Assembly: GCA_963741405.1 (NCBI GenBank)
Contig: CAVUHX010000045.1
Span: forward strand, 1-64,000
Direction of reading: 5' to 3'
DNA: 64,000 nt
From: Roseiarcus sp963741405
Lineage (GTDB): Bacteria; Pseudomonadota; Alphaproteobacteria; Rhizobiales; Beijerinckiaceae
The notes below the pieces were generated by a model. That model was not told the DNA's origin, did no database searches, and saw only the letters and a list, made by a program, of their open reading frames with translations. This document shows, piece after piece, positions 9,753 to 18,573 of this stretch. Position numbers and translations under genes: made by a program. The number at the start of each line of letters is the position of its first letter. Position 1 is the first letter of the stretch.

Positions 9753-10529
9753 TTAAGCAGAAGGAACGTCTGCAAGCGCAATATGCCGCCGATACCGCGC
9801 CAGAACCTGTGCGCGATAGATCGGCCGCATCGCTTCGTGATGCAGCCGCCGGAGAATGCCCATCGCGGGGCGCTGCACCGTCGTTCCCCCGGTGTAGCGA
9901 GAGACGTCGCGGACCGGCGTCGGCGTGACGACGAGAAGCGTTACCCTTGTCACCCAGACCATCTGCAAAAAAGTGTCGACCGGCCGATCGAAAGGCGCGG
10001 TAATCTGAAGCAGCCTTCCGGCCGCCTCGCGCGAGATGACCTGCCCGATTGCCCTGAGCGGCGGCGCGTAAGGCTGCAGCAGGGAGAACGCGCCCCGGCG
10101 CGCGACGACCGCGCCCGAAGGCTCGAGCCCTTGCGCCGGCATGAGAATATAGTCCCAACGGGATCGCTCGGCGGCCGTGAATTCGAGCAGGTCGGCAAAA
10201 AGGGTGGAATCGACCGCGGCGTCGTCCTCGAACACGAAGGCGAAGTCGAGGTCATCGGCCACGATCCGGCTCCAGGCGGCGCGGTGACTGAGGAACGCGC
10301 CGATTTCCGTCGGGGCGAGCGCGAACGGGTAGCGCGGTGAAAATCGCGCCCGCACATAGGCCGCCTCGACGGCTCTTGGGGAAAGCAGCCGCCCGTCGAC
10401 GGCGGGCAAAATCTCGCTCTCGACCGGCAGACGGGCGCGCAGGGCTTCAACGGTCGCCTTGCGGCCGGCGGCCCGCTCGAGATGGATGATGAATGCCTTG
10501 GGAGCGCTCAAGACTGGCCGTCCCTGCAA
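9753..10529 (-). CDS. Glycosyltransferase family 25 protein
   Basis: 258 residues with GT25 signatures: AFIIHLERAAGRK near the N-terminus, TEIGAFLSHRAAW (74-86) and FVFEDDAAVD (98-107), whose EDD is the expected metal/nucleotide-sugar site. GT25 enzymes add sugars such as galactose to lipooligosaccharide, so a surface-glycan role is likely. It diverges from the GT2 gene 10631-11449; together with the GT4 and the large GT2 it forms a glycan cluster. The first in-frame ATG was used, and a few residues before VLSAPKAF may not be real. Confidence 0.88.
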   Translation of the reverse strand: MQGRPVLSAPKAFIIHLERAAGRKATVEALRARLPVESEILPAVDGRLLSPRAVEAAYVRARFSPRYPFALAPTEIGAFLSHRAAWSRIVADDLDFAFVFEDDAAVDSTLFADLLEFTAAERSRWDYILMPAQGLEPSGAVVARRGAFSLLQPYAPPLRAIGQVISREAAGRLLQITAPFDRPVDTFLQMVWVTRVTLLVVTPTPVRDVSRYTGGTTVQRPAMGILRRLHHEAMRPIYRAQVLARYRRHIALADVPSA

Positions 10530-10630
10530 AGACCTGATATTGCGCCCACGAGGGGCGCAGGCGGCTTCTACCGCGCAGCCCCGCCCTGAGTCATCCCGCG
10601 CCCGGGAGACCCGCCGATCGACCTGGACGC

Positions 10631-11449
10631 ATGAGCGCGTATCGAAGAAACCACCCGCACGCGCCCGCCTTGCCGATCTCCGCGACCGTCATCTGCAAGA
10701 ACGAGGAAGCCTGCATCGGCAAGTGTCTCTCGAGCCTCGAGGGCCTGAGCGAGATCGTCGTTGTCGACTCGGGCTCAACCGACGGCACCCTCGCGGTCGT
10801 TGAGGATTATTCGCGCCGCGGTTTTCCTATCCGGCTCATCCATCAGACCTGGCTGGGTTACGCCAGCCAGAAGCAGTTTGCCCTCGATCAGGCGCGCGAA
10901 CCCTGGATTCTCAGCGTCGACGCCGACGAATGGCTCGACGACGGTCTGAGAGCCGCGCTTCCGCGGCTGATCGCCGCAGACGATGCGATTGCCGGATGGG
11001 AACTGCGCCGGACGCTGACGCTTTACGGCAGCATCAAACCGACGAGCCAATGGACGCGGCCCGAGTACATCCTCCGTCTCGTGCGACGGGGCCTCGCGCA
11101 TTTCGACGCGTCCCTGCTCGTTCACGAGGGCCTCATCGTCGAGGGCAGGACGGAGATCGCCCGCAATGGTCTTCTCCGCCATGAGCGCGGCCTGCCGCTC
11201 GACGAGCAAATGAAGAAGGAGATCGTCTACGCCCGGCTGAAGGCGGAGCAAAGGCTCGAGCGCGGCCGCAAGCCGTCCTCGCTCAAGCTTCTCCTGAATC
11301 CGCCGATCTATTTCCTGCGCATCTACTTCTGGAACCGGTTTTTCCTGTGCGGCTGGGCAGGTGTGATCCACGCCGCGACCGGCGCCGCCTATTCGTTCAT
11401 GACGGAAGCCATGCATCGTCAGTTCTATTACGCCCGGAAGCGCCGATGA
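10631..11449 (+). CDS. Glycosyltransferase family 2, WaaE/KdtX-like
   Basis: 272 residues, GT-A fold. SATVICKNEEACIGKCL (17-33) opens the nucleotide-binding region, VVVDSGSTDGT (43-53) and LSVDADEWLDDGL (94-106) supply the acidic metal-binding residues. The family includes LPS inner-core beta-glucosyltransferases (WaaE/KdtX), which use UDP-glucose at the cytoplasmic face. Its stop codon overlaps an ATG at 11446 (ATGA) that is probably the original start of the following GT4 gene, so the two were translationally coupled. Confidence 0.9.
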   Translation: MSAYRRNHPHAPALPISATVICKNEEACIGKCLSSLEGLSEIVVVDSGSTDGTLAVVEDYSRRGFPIRLIHQTWLGYASQKQFALDQAREPWILSVDADEWLDDGLRAALPRLIAADDAIAGWELRRTLTLYGSIKPTSQWTRPEYILRLVRRGLAHFDASLLVHEGLIVEGRTEIARNGLLRHERGLPLDEQMKKEIVYARLKAEQRLERGRKPSSLKLLLNPPIYFLRIYFWNRFFLCGWAGVIHAATGAAYSFMTEAMHRQFYYARKRR

Positions 11450-11500
11450 CGGGCGAGGAGCGTATCGCGATCCGAGGAGATCGAGGTCGTCATTCCGAAC

Positions 11501-12526
11501 TTGAAGAGGCGTTATTCCGGCGGCACTGCGGCCAACCGGACAATTGCGCCGCTCATCGCCAGCCGCTGCCGCACGGTCTGGTTCGGCCCCGACCGCCCGG
11601 AGGGCGTCGGGGGCCTCAGTCTCCAGGGCCTGCTCAGGCTGCGGCTTGTTCCTCCGAGGCAGCGGACGGACCGTATCTGGCACGCCCGCCGCAACACCGA
11701 GATGCTGCTCGGACTGGTCCTGAGATCGCTTGGGTGGCGGCTCAAGCTGCTCTTCAACTCGGCCGGCCAGCGGCGAAAGTCCCGCTACACGGACTTCCTG
11801 ATCGCGCAAATGGACGCCATCACAGCGACAAGCGAGACGTCTGCCTCGTTCGTCCGCCGGCCGACGACCATTATCCACCACGGCATCGATCTCGACCTCT
11901 ACAGACCGCCCGAGGACCGCTTGGCCGCCTTCGCGGCGACCGGTCTGCCGGGCAAATACGGGATCGGCGCCTTCGGCCGAGTGCGGCGCCAGAAGGGCAG
12001 CGATCTGTTCGTCGAGGCCATGTGCCGGCTTCTGCCGAAATACCCGGACTTCTCCGCCGTCGTCGTCGGCCACGCCTCGGTCGATAACCTGGCGCTGGTC
12101 GAGAATCTCAAGCAGCGGATCGCGTCGGCCGGCTTGAATGAACGCATCCGCTTTCTCGGCGAGCTGCCGATCGAAGAGGTGCCGCTGTGGTATCGGCGAA
12201 TATCGATCTATGTGTTCGCCTCGCGGGTCGAGGGGTTCGGCTTGACCTTGCTTGAGGCGATGGCCGCCGGCGACGCGGTCGTCGCAACTCGCGCCGGAGC
12301 GGCCGAGACCATCATCGCCGACGGCGACACCGGCGTTCTGGTTCCGATCGACGACATCGAGGGTCTGGTCGCGGCGATCGAACCTCTGATGCGCGATCCC
12401 GGGCGCATCGCGCCGATGGGCGCGCGGGCCCGCATCCGGGTCGAACAAAGCTTCAGCCGAGACCGCGAGGTCGACGAGATCCTCAGCGTCTATCGTCAGT
12501 TGTGGCAGGCGCCGGACGGCAAATAA
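11501..12526 (+). CDS. Glycosyltransferase family 4 protein, N-terminus uncertain
   Basis: A GT-B enzyme: HHGIDLDLYRP (126-136), AFGRVRRQKGSDLF, and the EX7E motif EGFGLTLLE (244-252) are all present. The frame is open only from a TTG at 11501. The codons immediately before it read IEVVIPNL, the expected first beta-strand of such enzymes, and no ATG or GTG start lies between there and a TGA at 11447. An ATG at 11446 overlaps the upstream gene stop but is in another frame, so a single-base indel at about 11465-11480 has probably detached the native start. Function as a retaining glycosyltransferase in LPS/exopolysaccharide synthesis is inferred. Confidence 0.82.
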   Translation: MKRRYSGGTAANRTIAPLIASRCRTVWFGPDRPEGVGGLSLQGLLRLRLVPPRQRTDRIWHARRNTEMLLGLVLRSLGWRLKLLFNSAGQRRKSRYTDFLIAQMDAITATSETSASFVRRPTTIIHHGIDLDLYRPPEDRLAAFAATGLPGKYGIGAFGRVRRQKGSDLFVEAMCRLLPKYPDFSAVVVGHASVDNLALVENLKQRIASAGLNERIRFLGELPIEEVPLWYRRISIYVFASRVEGFGLTLLEAMAAGDAVVATRAGAAETIIADGDTGVLVPIDDIEGLVAAIEPLMRDPGRIAPMGARARIRVEQSFSRDREVDEILSVYRQLWQAPDGK

Positions 12527-12549
12527 ATCGACGGCATGGGGAGGAAGCG

Positions 12550-12690
12550 ATGATTTTGACTCTACCAAAAATCTGGACAATCCGAAATCGGGCAAGCCGC
12601 CCAAGCGCTTCTCCTTCGGCCTTCGTCGACCGTTTCGGCGACCATTTCCGTCGCTGCAAGCTCGCCCGGATCAGGAGGACGGTCCGCTGA
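12550..12690 (+). CDS. Possible 46-codon ORF behind a strong Shine-Dalgarno
   Basis: ATG 12550 is preceded by GGGGAGGAAGCG, a good ribosome-binding site. The predicted 46 residues are Arg/Ser-rich with no recognisable domain, and another reading frame over the same bases looks equally protein-like. It may be a leftover of a decayed gene in the 290-bp gap between two glycosyltransferases. Confidence 0.2.
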   Translation: MILTLPKIWTIRNRASRPSASPSAFVDRFGDHFRRCKLARIRRTVR

Positions 12691-12816
12691 TATGCCGCCG
12701 CGATCCATTCGGCGCCGCCTTCATAAATTTCGCGCCATTCCGAACGCCGTAGTCGAGAACAGAAGTAATCATCAGGCCGTCTGCCGCTCGTTATTGTTCC
12801 CTTACGCAGAATGACC

Positions 12817-14751
12817 TCAACTGGCTCGTCTGAACCTCAAGTTGTCGACAGGGTTGGGCGGGTCGCGGCGGCGACTCCGGCCGTGCGCTGTTTTCGCCCA
12901 GTAGTGAGGACGCCACGCCAAGTCGAGGACCGCGGTCCAGGCAGCGAGCGAGACGAGGAGGTAGTAGATCGGCGCTAGCGCAAAGTCTTTCGCGGTAAGA
13001 TCGAGCCGCCGCAACCGCGAGGCAACGATGGCCGGCACGGCTAGAGCCCAGATCCCTGCTAGCATCAGAATGTAGGTGAACACATCGGTGGCCTCACGCC
13101 ACCCCGAAGCGCCCCGTCCCGCCTCCAACGCGCGGATAAGCGTGTCCAGGGCGAAGGCCGGCCAGAACAGTGCGCTGAGCACGGAACCAAAGACCAGGAG
13201 CATGGCCGAAATGGCGCGTAACTTGCCGAGGGAGGCAAGAAGGCAAATCGGCTGCCGCGCATGAACGATACAGGTCTGTATCCATCCCTTTTGCCATCGG
13301 ACCCGCTGCCGGAACCAGTTAAGGAACTCATGCGGGGCTTCCTCCGACGTGTCGGAGTTCAGACTTCCGATTCTGTAGCCGAAACGGGCGAGACGTATGC
13401 CGAGATCGGCGTCCTCGGCGACGTTCCATTCGTCCCAGCCTCCCGCCACAGTCAGACTCGCGACGCGAAAATGATTGGAGGTGCCGCCGAGCGCGATCGG
13501 CAGGTCCAGTGCGCACAAACCTGGATTGATCAGATCGAAGAGAACAGCATATTCGGTGGCAAACAGCTTCGACAACCACGAGTCGCCTGCATTTCGGATC
13601 GTAAGCCGGGCCTGTACGCAGTCGAGGCGGCGCACGGCTGCGAAACGCGATGCGGCCAGTCGAAGCTGTTCGGGCGACGGCACGTCCTCCGCATCGTAGA
13701 CGACAATGAGTTCACCGCGAGCCGTCGCCAGCGCGATATCGAGCGCCCGCGGTTTGGTGCAAGGTTCTCCCGGTGGCGCGACGACGAGTTCGTAACGTGC
13801 CGGCAAGCGCAGTCCCACAATTCGCGACAGGGTTTCATGGTCCCGTCGTTCGGCAACAAGTTTTATATCCAGTTTGCTCTTGGGATAGTCGATTGCATCC
13901 AGCGCCCTGACAAGGTCCTCGATAATGTCCGCTTCGCGATAGACAGCGACGACCACAGAATAGACGGGTAGGTCATCGTCGGAAAGCAACGGCGAGCAGG
14001 TGTCGTCCGGCTTGGCCACCGTGGCCGCAGAGCGCAGGACGATCAAGGCTGAGAATAACAGCCAGAGCGCAAGGGACGCGAGGCCCGTAAGCGCATGTAC
14101 GTTCGTTTCGCCGAGCGCTATCGCAGCGACTGCCGCAAGAACAGCAGCAGCGATCTGCGGTCCGCTCAGCCCGCGCCTGGCCGACAGGCTGTTCGGAATC
14201 CGTGCGAGCGCGTGGGCCAGGATGTCGTCTCCGCGCCGCATCCGTACGAGTGCGGCAAATCGCTGCGGGGAGGCGACGGCAAAGCTGTTCGGATGAAGAT
14301 GACCTGCGGCTCTCGTCTCGATGAGGCGGGGCACCAGTTCCGCCCGTGGGGCAATAACCGCGCGGGGTCCGCCACCACTCCCCTCGAGAGCGGCAACGCC
14401 ACATCTCAGGGCTTTAATCGCGTCGAAATCGGGAGAGAATGGAGGTTCCCCGACATAGTACGCGCAGCCCAAATGTTGCGCCAATGCGTGATAATATTGC
14501 TCCTCAGCAACGATTCCTTCCGCGAGCACTGCATCGAGAGTCTCGACGCCCCTCGGCTTATTGGCAAGGGCCTGAAACAATCGATCGGCGGAGACTCCAT
14601 GCTTGACAAGGAACTGTATTTCCGGCGGAAGCGGTGGAGTTGCCCTAGGCGGAGACTCGCTGTGCGAAGGGGGTCGCAGAATTGGCCGCACAGAAAATGT
14701 CCGAGATTTCGCGGTCGATGACGAGCCAGATCCTTGTGAGTCGTCAGTCAT
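12817..14751 (-). CDS. Processive family 2 glycosyltransferase with MshEN-like N-terminal domain (BcsA/XagB-like)
   Basis: 644 residues from ATG 14751 (a GTG 13 codons upstream is possible). The N-terminal 170 residues resemble the GspE/MshE N-terminal fold (ETLDAVLAEGIVAEEQYYHALAQHLG), followed by two membrane helices and a cytosolic GT-A domain. Catalytic signatures are VYDAEDVPSP (DAED 353-356), VAEDADLG (EDAD 446-449) and QRVRW (482-486), the D,D,D,Q(Q/R)xRW set of membrane polysaccharide synthases. C-terminal helices complete the pore. Related XagB-type proteins make exopolysaccharide. The N-terminal domain is often a nucleotide or c-di-GMP sensing fold, an inference only here. It is divergent from a periplasmic binding protein gene. 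Confidence 0.88.
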   Translation of the reverse strand: MTDDSQGSGSSSTAKSRTFSVRPILRPPSHSESPPRATPPLPPEIQFLVKHGVSADRLFQALANKPRGVETLDAVLAEGIVAEEQYYHALAQHLGCAYYVGEPPFSPDFDAIKALRCGVAALEGSGGGPRAVIAPRAELVPRLIETRAAGHLHPNSFAVASPQRFAALVRMRRGDDILAHALARIPNSLSARRGLSGPQIAAAVLAAVAAIALGETNVHALTGLASLALWLLFSALIVLRSAATVAKPDDTCSPLLSDDDLPVYSVVVAVYREADIIEDLVRALDAIDYPKSKLDIKLVAERRDHETLSRIVGLRLPARYELVVAPPGEPCTKPRALDIALATARGELIVVYDAEDVPSPEQLRLAASRFAAVRRLDCVQARLTIRNAGDSWLSKLFATEYAVLFDLINPGLCALDLPIALGGTSNHFRVASLTVAGGWDEWNVAEDADLGIRLARFGYRIGSLNSDTSEEAPHEFLNWFRQRVRWQKGWIQTCIVHARQPICLLASLGKLRAISAMLLVFGSVLSALFWPAFALDTLIRALEAGRGASGWREATDVFTYILMLAGIWALAVPAIVASRLRRLDLTAKDFALAPIYYLLVSLAAWTAVLDLAWRPHYWAKTAHGRSRRRDPPNPVDNLRFRRAS

Positions 14752-14822
14752 GTCGCTACCTTTGCCGCGGCGAAAAACGAACGGTTGCACTCTGCATTGG
14801 ACACCATATTGTCTATGTTGTC

Positions 14823-15683
14823 ATGGTGAATGGTTCCCGTACGGCAAATATTTTTGCTATCGCCCTGGTTCTGGCGCTCTCCTTCCTGAGCGGAAGAAGC
14901 CTCGGCGCCCCAACGTACGCGCCTCAAGCGCCGAACTTTTCGAATCCAGCGCTTCGTCTAGACAAGCCAAACATCACTGGCATCCGCGCGATCCGCTTCC
15001 TGACCAGCGACGACTATCCACCGCTCAACTTCGCCGCACCCGACACAACCTTGACTGGTTTCAACGTAGATATCGCGCGCGCGGTCTGCGAGGAATTGAA
15101 GATCGGCTGTACGATTCAGGCGCGACGCTTTGATACGCTGATCGACTCGCTGGTGACTGGAAAAGGGGACGCCGTGGTCGCCTCCATTGGAGCGACGGTT
15201 GCGACCCGGGCGCGAATCGACTTCTCCGCGCCCTACTATCAGACCCCCGCCCGTTTTGTCGTGCGCATGGGCGCCGCTTCCTTTCTTGCAACTGAAAGCG
15301 GGCTGAAAGGAACAACTGTCGGCGTTGTGGCCGGTTCGGCGCACGAGGCCTACATTAGGACCTTTTTCTCAGACGCAAAGACGAAAACCTACCCCGACGT
15401 CTCGGCGCTGGAGACGGGGTTGCGTGCGGGCGAAGTCGACGTCGTTTTCGCCGACGGCCTCACCATGTCGGTTTGGCTGAGCGGCGAGCTGTCGGGGGAT
15501 TGCTGCAGGTTTTCGGGAGGCCCCTATTGCGAGAGCTTCTATTTCGGAGAAGGGATCGGGATCGCGGTGCGGATCGACGACGAAGAACTCCGGAAGGCGC
15601 TGAACTGGGCGCTCGCCCGTCTTTACTCGAAAGGAACATATTCGGAGATCTATCTCAAATACTTTCCGATCGGGTTTTACTGA
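14823..15683 (+). CDS. Orphan periplasmic substrate-binding protein, polar amino acid type
   Basis: 286 residues from ATG 14823, chosen because it begins a clean signal peptide (ANIFAIALVLALSFLSG). The mature part has the family 3 solute-binding pattern: LTSDDYPPLNFA, LTGFNVDIARAVCEEL, FDTLIDSLVTGKGDAVVAS and ARIDFSAPYYQTPARFV. Six Cys include pairs that may form disulfides. No permease or ATPase is adjacent, so it may serve a transporter elsewhere or be a sensor. PheC (cyclohexadienyl dehydratase) shares this fold and aromatic genes lie downstream, but the sequence looks like a transport protein rather than PheC. Confidence 0.85.
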   Translation: MVNGSRTANIFAIALVLALSFLSGRSLGAPTYAPQAPNFSNPALRLDKPNITGIRAIRFLTSDDYPPLNFAAPDTTLTGFNVDIARAVCEELKIGCTIQARRFDTLIDSLVTGKGDAVVASIGATVATRARIDFSAPYYQTPARFVVRMGAASFLATESGLKGTTVGVVAGSAHEAYIRTFFSDAKTKTYPDVSALETGLRAGEVDVVFADGLTMSVWLSGELSGDCCRFSGGPYCESFYFGEGIGIAVRIDDEELRKALNWALARLYSKGTYSEIYLKYFPIGFY

Positions 15684-16257
15684 TCCATTGCCGTAGTTCT
15701 CGGCTCCTGTCCCATTCGCGCCACGCGAGTTGGGCCAAACCACCGTCGATGCGAACTTTAGCCAGACTTCGCGGATTCGGCCTGTCGCGAACCATTTTGA
15801 ACCTGCGCCTGGCGAACACCAAGACCGGAGAGCGCGACTCCGGATTGAGGATTGAGTGAAGTCGCTGCCGCGGCGAGGCTGGCCGCGGGCCGGGCGCGGC
15901 TGGATGGTGCGAAGTTCCTCCTGCCTGAGAGCTTGTCAGATGCCCCGAGGTGAGCCATCCGGATCGCTTGCGCCGCGAAAACCGCGCAAGCTTGCGTTGT
16001 GCTCAGCGCCGACGAGTTCGTGCGGTTCCTGGATAGCGATTCCGGACTCTACTCGATGGCGCGTGCCAAAAGCCCGTTGAAAAGTGCAACGAAGATGGCT
16101 ATGAGAAGCTTTCACCCGTCAACGCGCGTGTCGCGCAGCATCCGGCTGGCCGCGGCGGTCCGAAAGCAGCTGGTGCTGCTTATCAAACGCGATGCTCCTA
16201 TCACCAAAGTTGATGATCAGGCTCCTCGAGCCGGCGATCCGAGCTAAAGGCCCCCCA
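15684..16257. other. Intergenic region, 574 bp, possibly decayed coding sequence
   Basis: Nothing recognisable. One frame gives a protein-like stretch on either side of a TGA at about 15950 (LDGAKFLLPESLSD, then LSADEFVRFLDSDSGLYSMAR from 15999), which could be a degraded gene of unknown family. Bases 16244-16250 (CTAAAGG) are the likely ribosome-binding site of rho. GC content begins to fall here. Confidence 0.35.
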
Positions 16258-17523
16258 ATGCGGGAAATGAAACTAAAAGCTTTGAAGCAAAAATCTCCCA
16301 CTGAATTATTGGCGTTTGCGGAAGAGAATGACGTAGAAAACGCGTCGACCATGCGCAAGCAAGAGCTGATGTTTGCGATTCTCAAGCAATTGGCTAGCGT
16401 TGACGTCCAAATCATCGGTGAAGGGGTTGTCGAAATTCTTCAGGATGGATTTGCATTTCTGCGTTCGGCCGATGCAAACTATTTGCCGGGGCCCGACGAT
16501 ATTTATGTTTCGCCTTCTCAGATTCGACGCCTTGGGCTTCGAACCGGCGACACCGTCGAGGGGGTGATTCGTAGCCCGAAAGAAGGCGAGCGCTATTTCG
16601 CATTACTGAAATGCAATGCGATAAATTTCGAGGATCCGGAAAAGACGCGCCACAAAGTGCATTTCGACAACCTGACGCCGCTCTATCCGAACGAGCGTCT
16701 GCGACTTGAAGTCGAGGACCCGACGCGTAAGGACTTGTCGTCCCGTGTCATTGACATCGTAGCGCCTATTGGCAAAGGCCAGCGCGCATTGATTGTCGCT
16801 CCTCCACGGACCGGAAAGACGGTGCTTCTTCAGAATATCGCCCAATCGGTTACAGCGAATCATCCTGAATGCTACCTCATTGTTCTTCTGATTGACGAAC
16901 GACCAGAAGAAGTAACCGATATGCAACGCTCGGTTAAGGGCGAAGTCGTTTCATCGACGTTTGACGAGCCTGCCGTTCGGCATGTCCAAGTAGCAGAAAT
17001 GGTTATAGAAAAAGCTAAGCGACTTGTTGAGCATGGACGGGATGTACTGATATTGCTCGACTTTATCACGCGGCTGGGGCGCGCTTATAACACTGTTGTT
17101 CCTTCTTCCGGCAAAGTTCTGACCGGTGGTGTCGATGCTAACGCGTTGCAAAGGCCGAAAAGATTTTTCGGCGCGGCTCGAAACATCGAAGAGGGCGGTT
17201 CGCTGACGATCATCGCTACCGCCTTGATTGATACGGGATCGCGCATGGATGAGGTAATTTTCGAAGAGTTCAAGGGAACCGGTAATTCGGAAATAATCCT
17301 TGACCGAAAGGTTGCGGACAAGCGGACTTTCCCGTCTATGGACATAACTCGCTCGGGTACCCGCAAAGAGGAATTACTAGTTACTCCGGACATTCTCAAG
17401 AAAATGTACGTTTTGCGTCGTATTCTTAACCCGATGGGAACGGTCGACGCGATCGAATTTCTTCTCGGTAAGCTGCGCGATACCAAGACGAACGCCAATT
17501 TCTTCGAGTCAATGAATACGTAA
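16258..17523 (+). CDS. rho: Transcription termination factor Rho with an unusual active-site residue
   Basis: 421 residues, the standard Rho length; ATG 16258 follows CTAAAGG and gives the usual MREMKLKAL start. Order: N-terminal helix bundle, RNA-binding cold-shock fold (DGFAFLR 63-69, IYVSPSQIR 82-90), Walker A PPRTGKT (182-188), catalytic LIDERPEEVTDMQR (211-224), and the Q/R loops. Walker B reads LLDFITRLGRAYN (266-278): Phe269 replaces the near-invariant Ser next to Asp268. The equivalent E. coli Ser266 contacts bicyclomycin. Codons are visibly AT-richer than in surrounding genes. The usual mnmE/mnmG neighbourhood is absent; instead chorismate mutase, hisC and tyrA follow. It may be a second, acquired or resistant Rho, or simply the relocated housekeeping copy. 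Confidence 0.95.
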   Translation: MREMKLKALKQKSPTELLAFAEENDVENASTMRKQELMFAILKQLASVDVQIIGEGVVEILQDGFAFLRSADANYLPGPDDIYVSPSQIRRLGLRTGDTVEGVIRSPKEGERYFALLKCNAINFEDPEKTRHKVHFDNLTPLYPNERLRLEVEDPTRKDLSSRVIDIVAPIGKGQRALIVAPPRTGKTVLLQNIAQSVTANHPECYLIVLLIDERPEEVTDMQRSVKGEVVSSTFDEPAVRHVQVAEMVIEKAKRLVEHGRDVLILLDFITRLGRAYNTVVPSSGKVLTGGVDANALQRPKRFFGAARNIEEGGSLTIIATALIDTGSRMDEVIFEEFKGTGNSEIILDRKVADKRTFPSMDITRSGTRKEELLVTPDILKKMYVLRRILNPMGTVDAIEFLLGKLRDTKTNANFFESMNT

Positions 17524-17590
17524 CTGGTCTCGGGGAATTGCCGGAAAAGCGGCCTCGGCGGCTGCGTGGGATGAATTTTGGGGTAGCGCC

Positions 17591-18434
17591 GTGTCGCAGT
17601 CGCCGAATGATTTGCTCGCCGACCTTCGAATCCAGATTGACCAGATTGATCAGGCCATTCACGAATTGCTGATCGAGCGCGGAAGCGTGATCGACCGCCT
17701 CATTGAAATCAAATCCCGCCAGGGAGGTGGGTCGGCGTTCCGACCGGCACGCGAAGCCTCGATGATGAGGGCCCTGGCGAAACGTCACCGCGGACTTCTG
17801 CCGTTTGAAACCGTCGAATTCTATCTGGCGAATCCTTATTTCCACATTTACCTATGTACAAGCTCCGTACAGTGTTCATATCGATGTTTCCCGGGGCGAT
17901 GCCGCAATGCGGGATTCGGCGCGATTTCATTTCGGCTTCACCGTTCCGTGTGTTCTGCACGGGGGCCCTGAGGATGTGATTGCGGCAGTGCGTGAGTCTT
18001 CCGGCGATTTGGGCATGTTCCCAATTGAATGTGCTCCAAGAATACCTGCATGGTGGACAGCGCTCGTCCCGGTTGGGGCGCCGAAGGTGATCGCCCGGCT
18101 TCCGTTCGTGGAAAGGTCGAATCATCCAGCGGGAATACCGGTCTTTGTGGTTTCTAATCCATTGGCTGACGGGGGTGCTCGCGATATTGTCCTAGAGTCA
18201 GTCACGCTGGATCGCTGGCGGGCGGATTATCCCAAATATTTACAATCGATTGGGGCGGAGGCGCTAGGTTCGGCAGCAAATGCCGTGGCGCTCGCACTGC
18301 TCATCGCGCGGCCCGGGACCCTTCCATCGGATGCTGTCAGCGCAACATTGCGGGCAGCTGGCGGCATCGACGTGCGGAGTGTTGAGGTTGGAGCGCATGC
18401 CAGTCGTTTCAATATTGTCGATAAGTCTCCATGA
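17591..18434 (+). pseudogene. Chorismate mutase (Hyphomicrobiales type), frameshifted
   Basis: The GTG at 17591 starts a chorismate mutase type II helix (DLRIQIDQIDQAIHELLIERG, IDRLIEIK, FRPAREASMMRALAKRHRG). The C-terminal half continues one frame over (WRILISTFTYVQAPYSVH, then DSARFHFGFTVPCVL through SRFNIVDK) to 18434. Removing one T at 17819-17820 restores ETVES-IWRIL, the expected join. The full protein would be about 280 residues, matching the rhizobial family in which a mutase domain is followed by a domain of unknown role upstream of hisC and tyrA. As written, only a mutase domain with a scrambled tail can be made; it might retain activity. The chemistry is chorismate to prephenate. 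Confidence 0.82.
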
Positions 18435-18573
18435 AAAATTGGGCAAGACATGGAATTTGTCCCCGGCCCCAACTTGCCAAAGCGTTCAGAAAATGGCGAT
18501 CACCTTCGGGCCTTGAAACAAGTCCGCTTGCGGAGGATGGACCGATTGTGGCGCTGAGGTTGGACAGGACATC

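Noticed and set aside
14823..15683. PheC (cyclohexadienyl dehydratase) instead of a binding protein
   Set aside because: Motifs match polar amino acid binding proteins more closely; nothing specific to PheC was seen.
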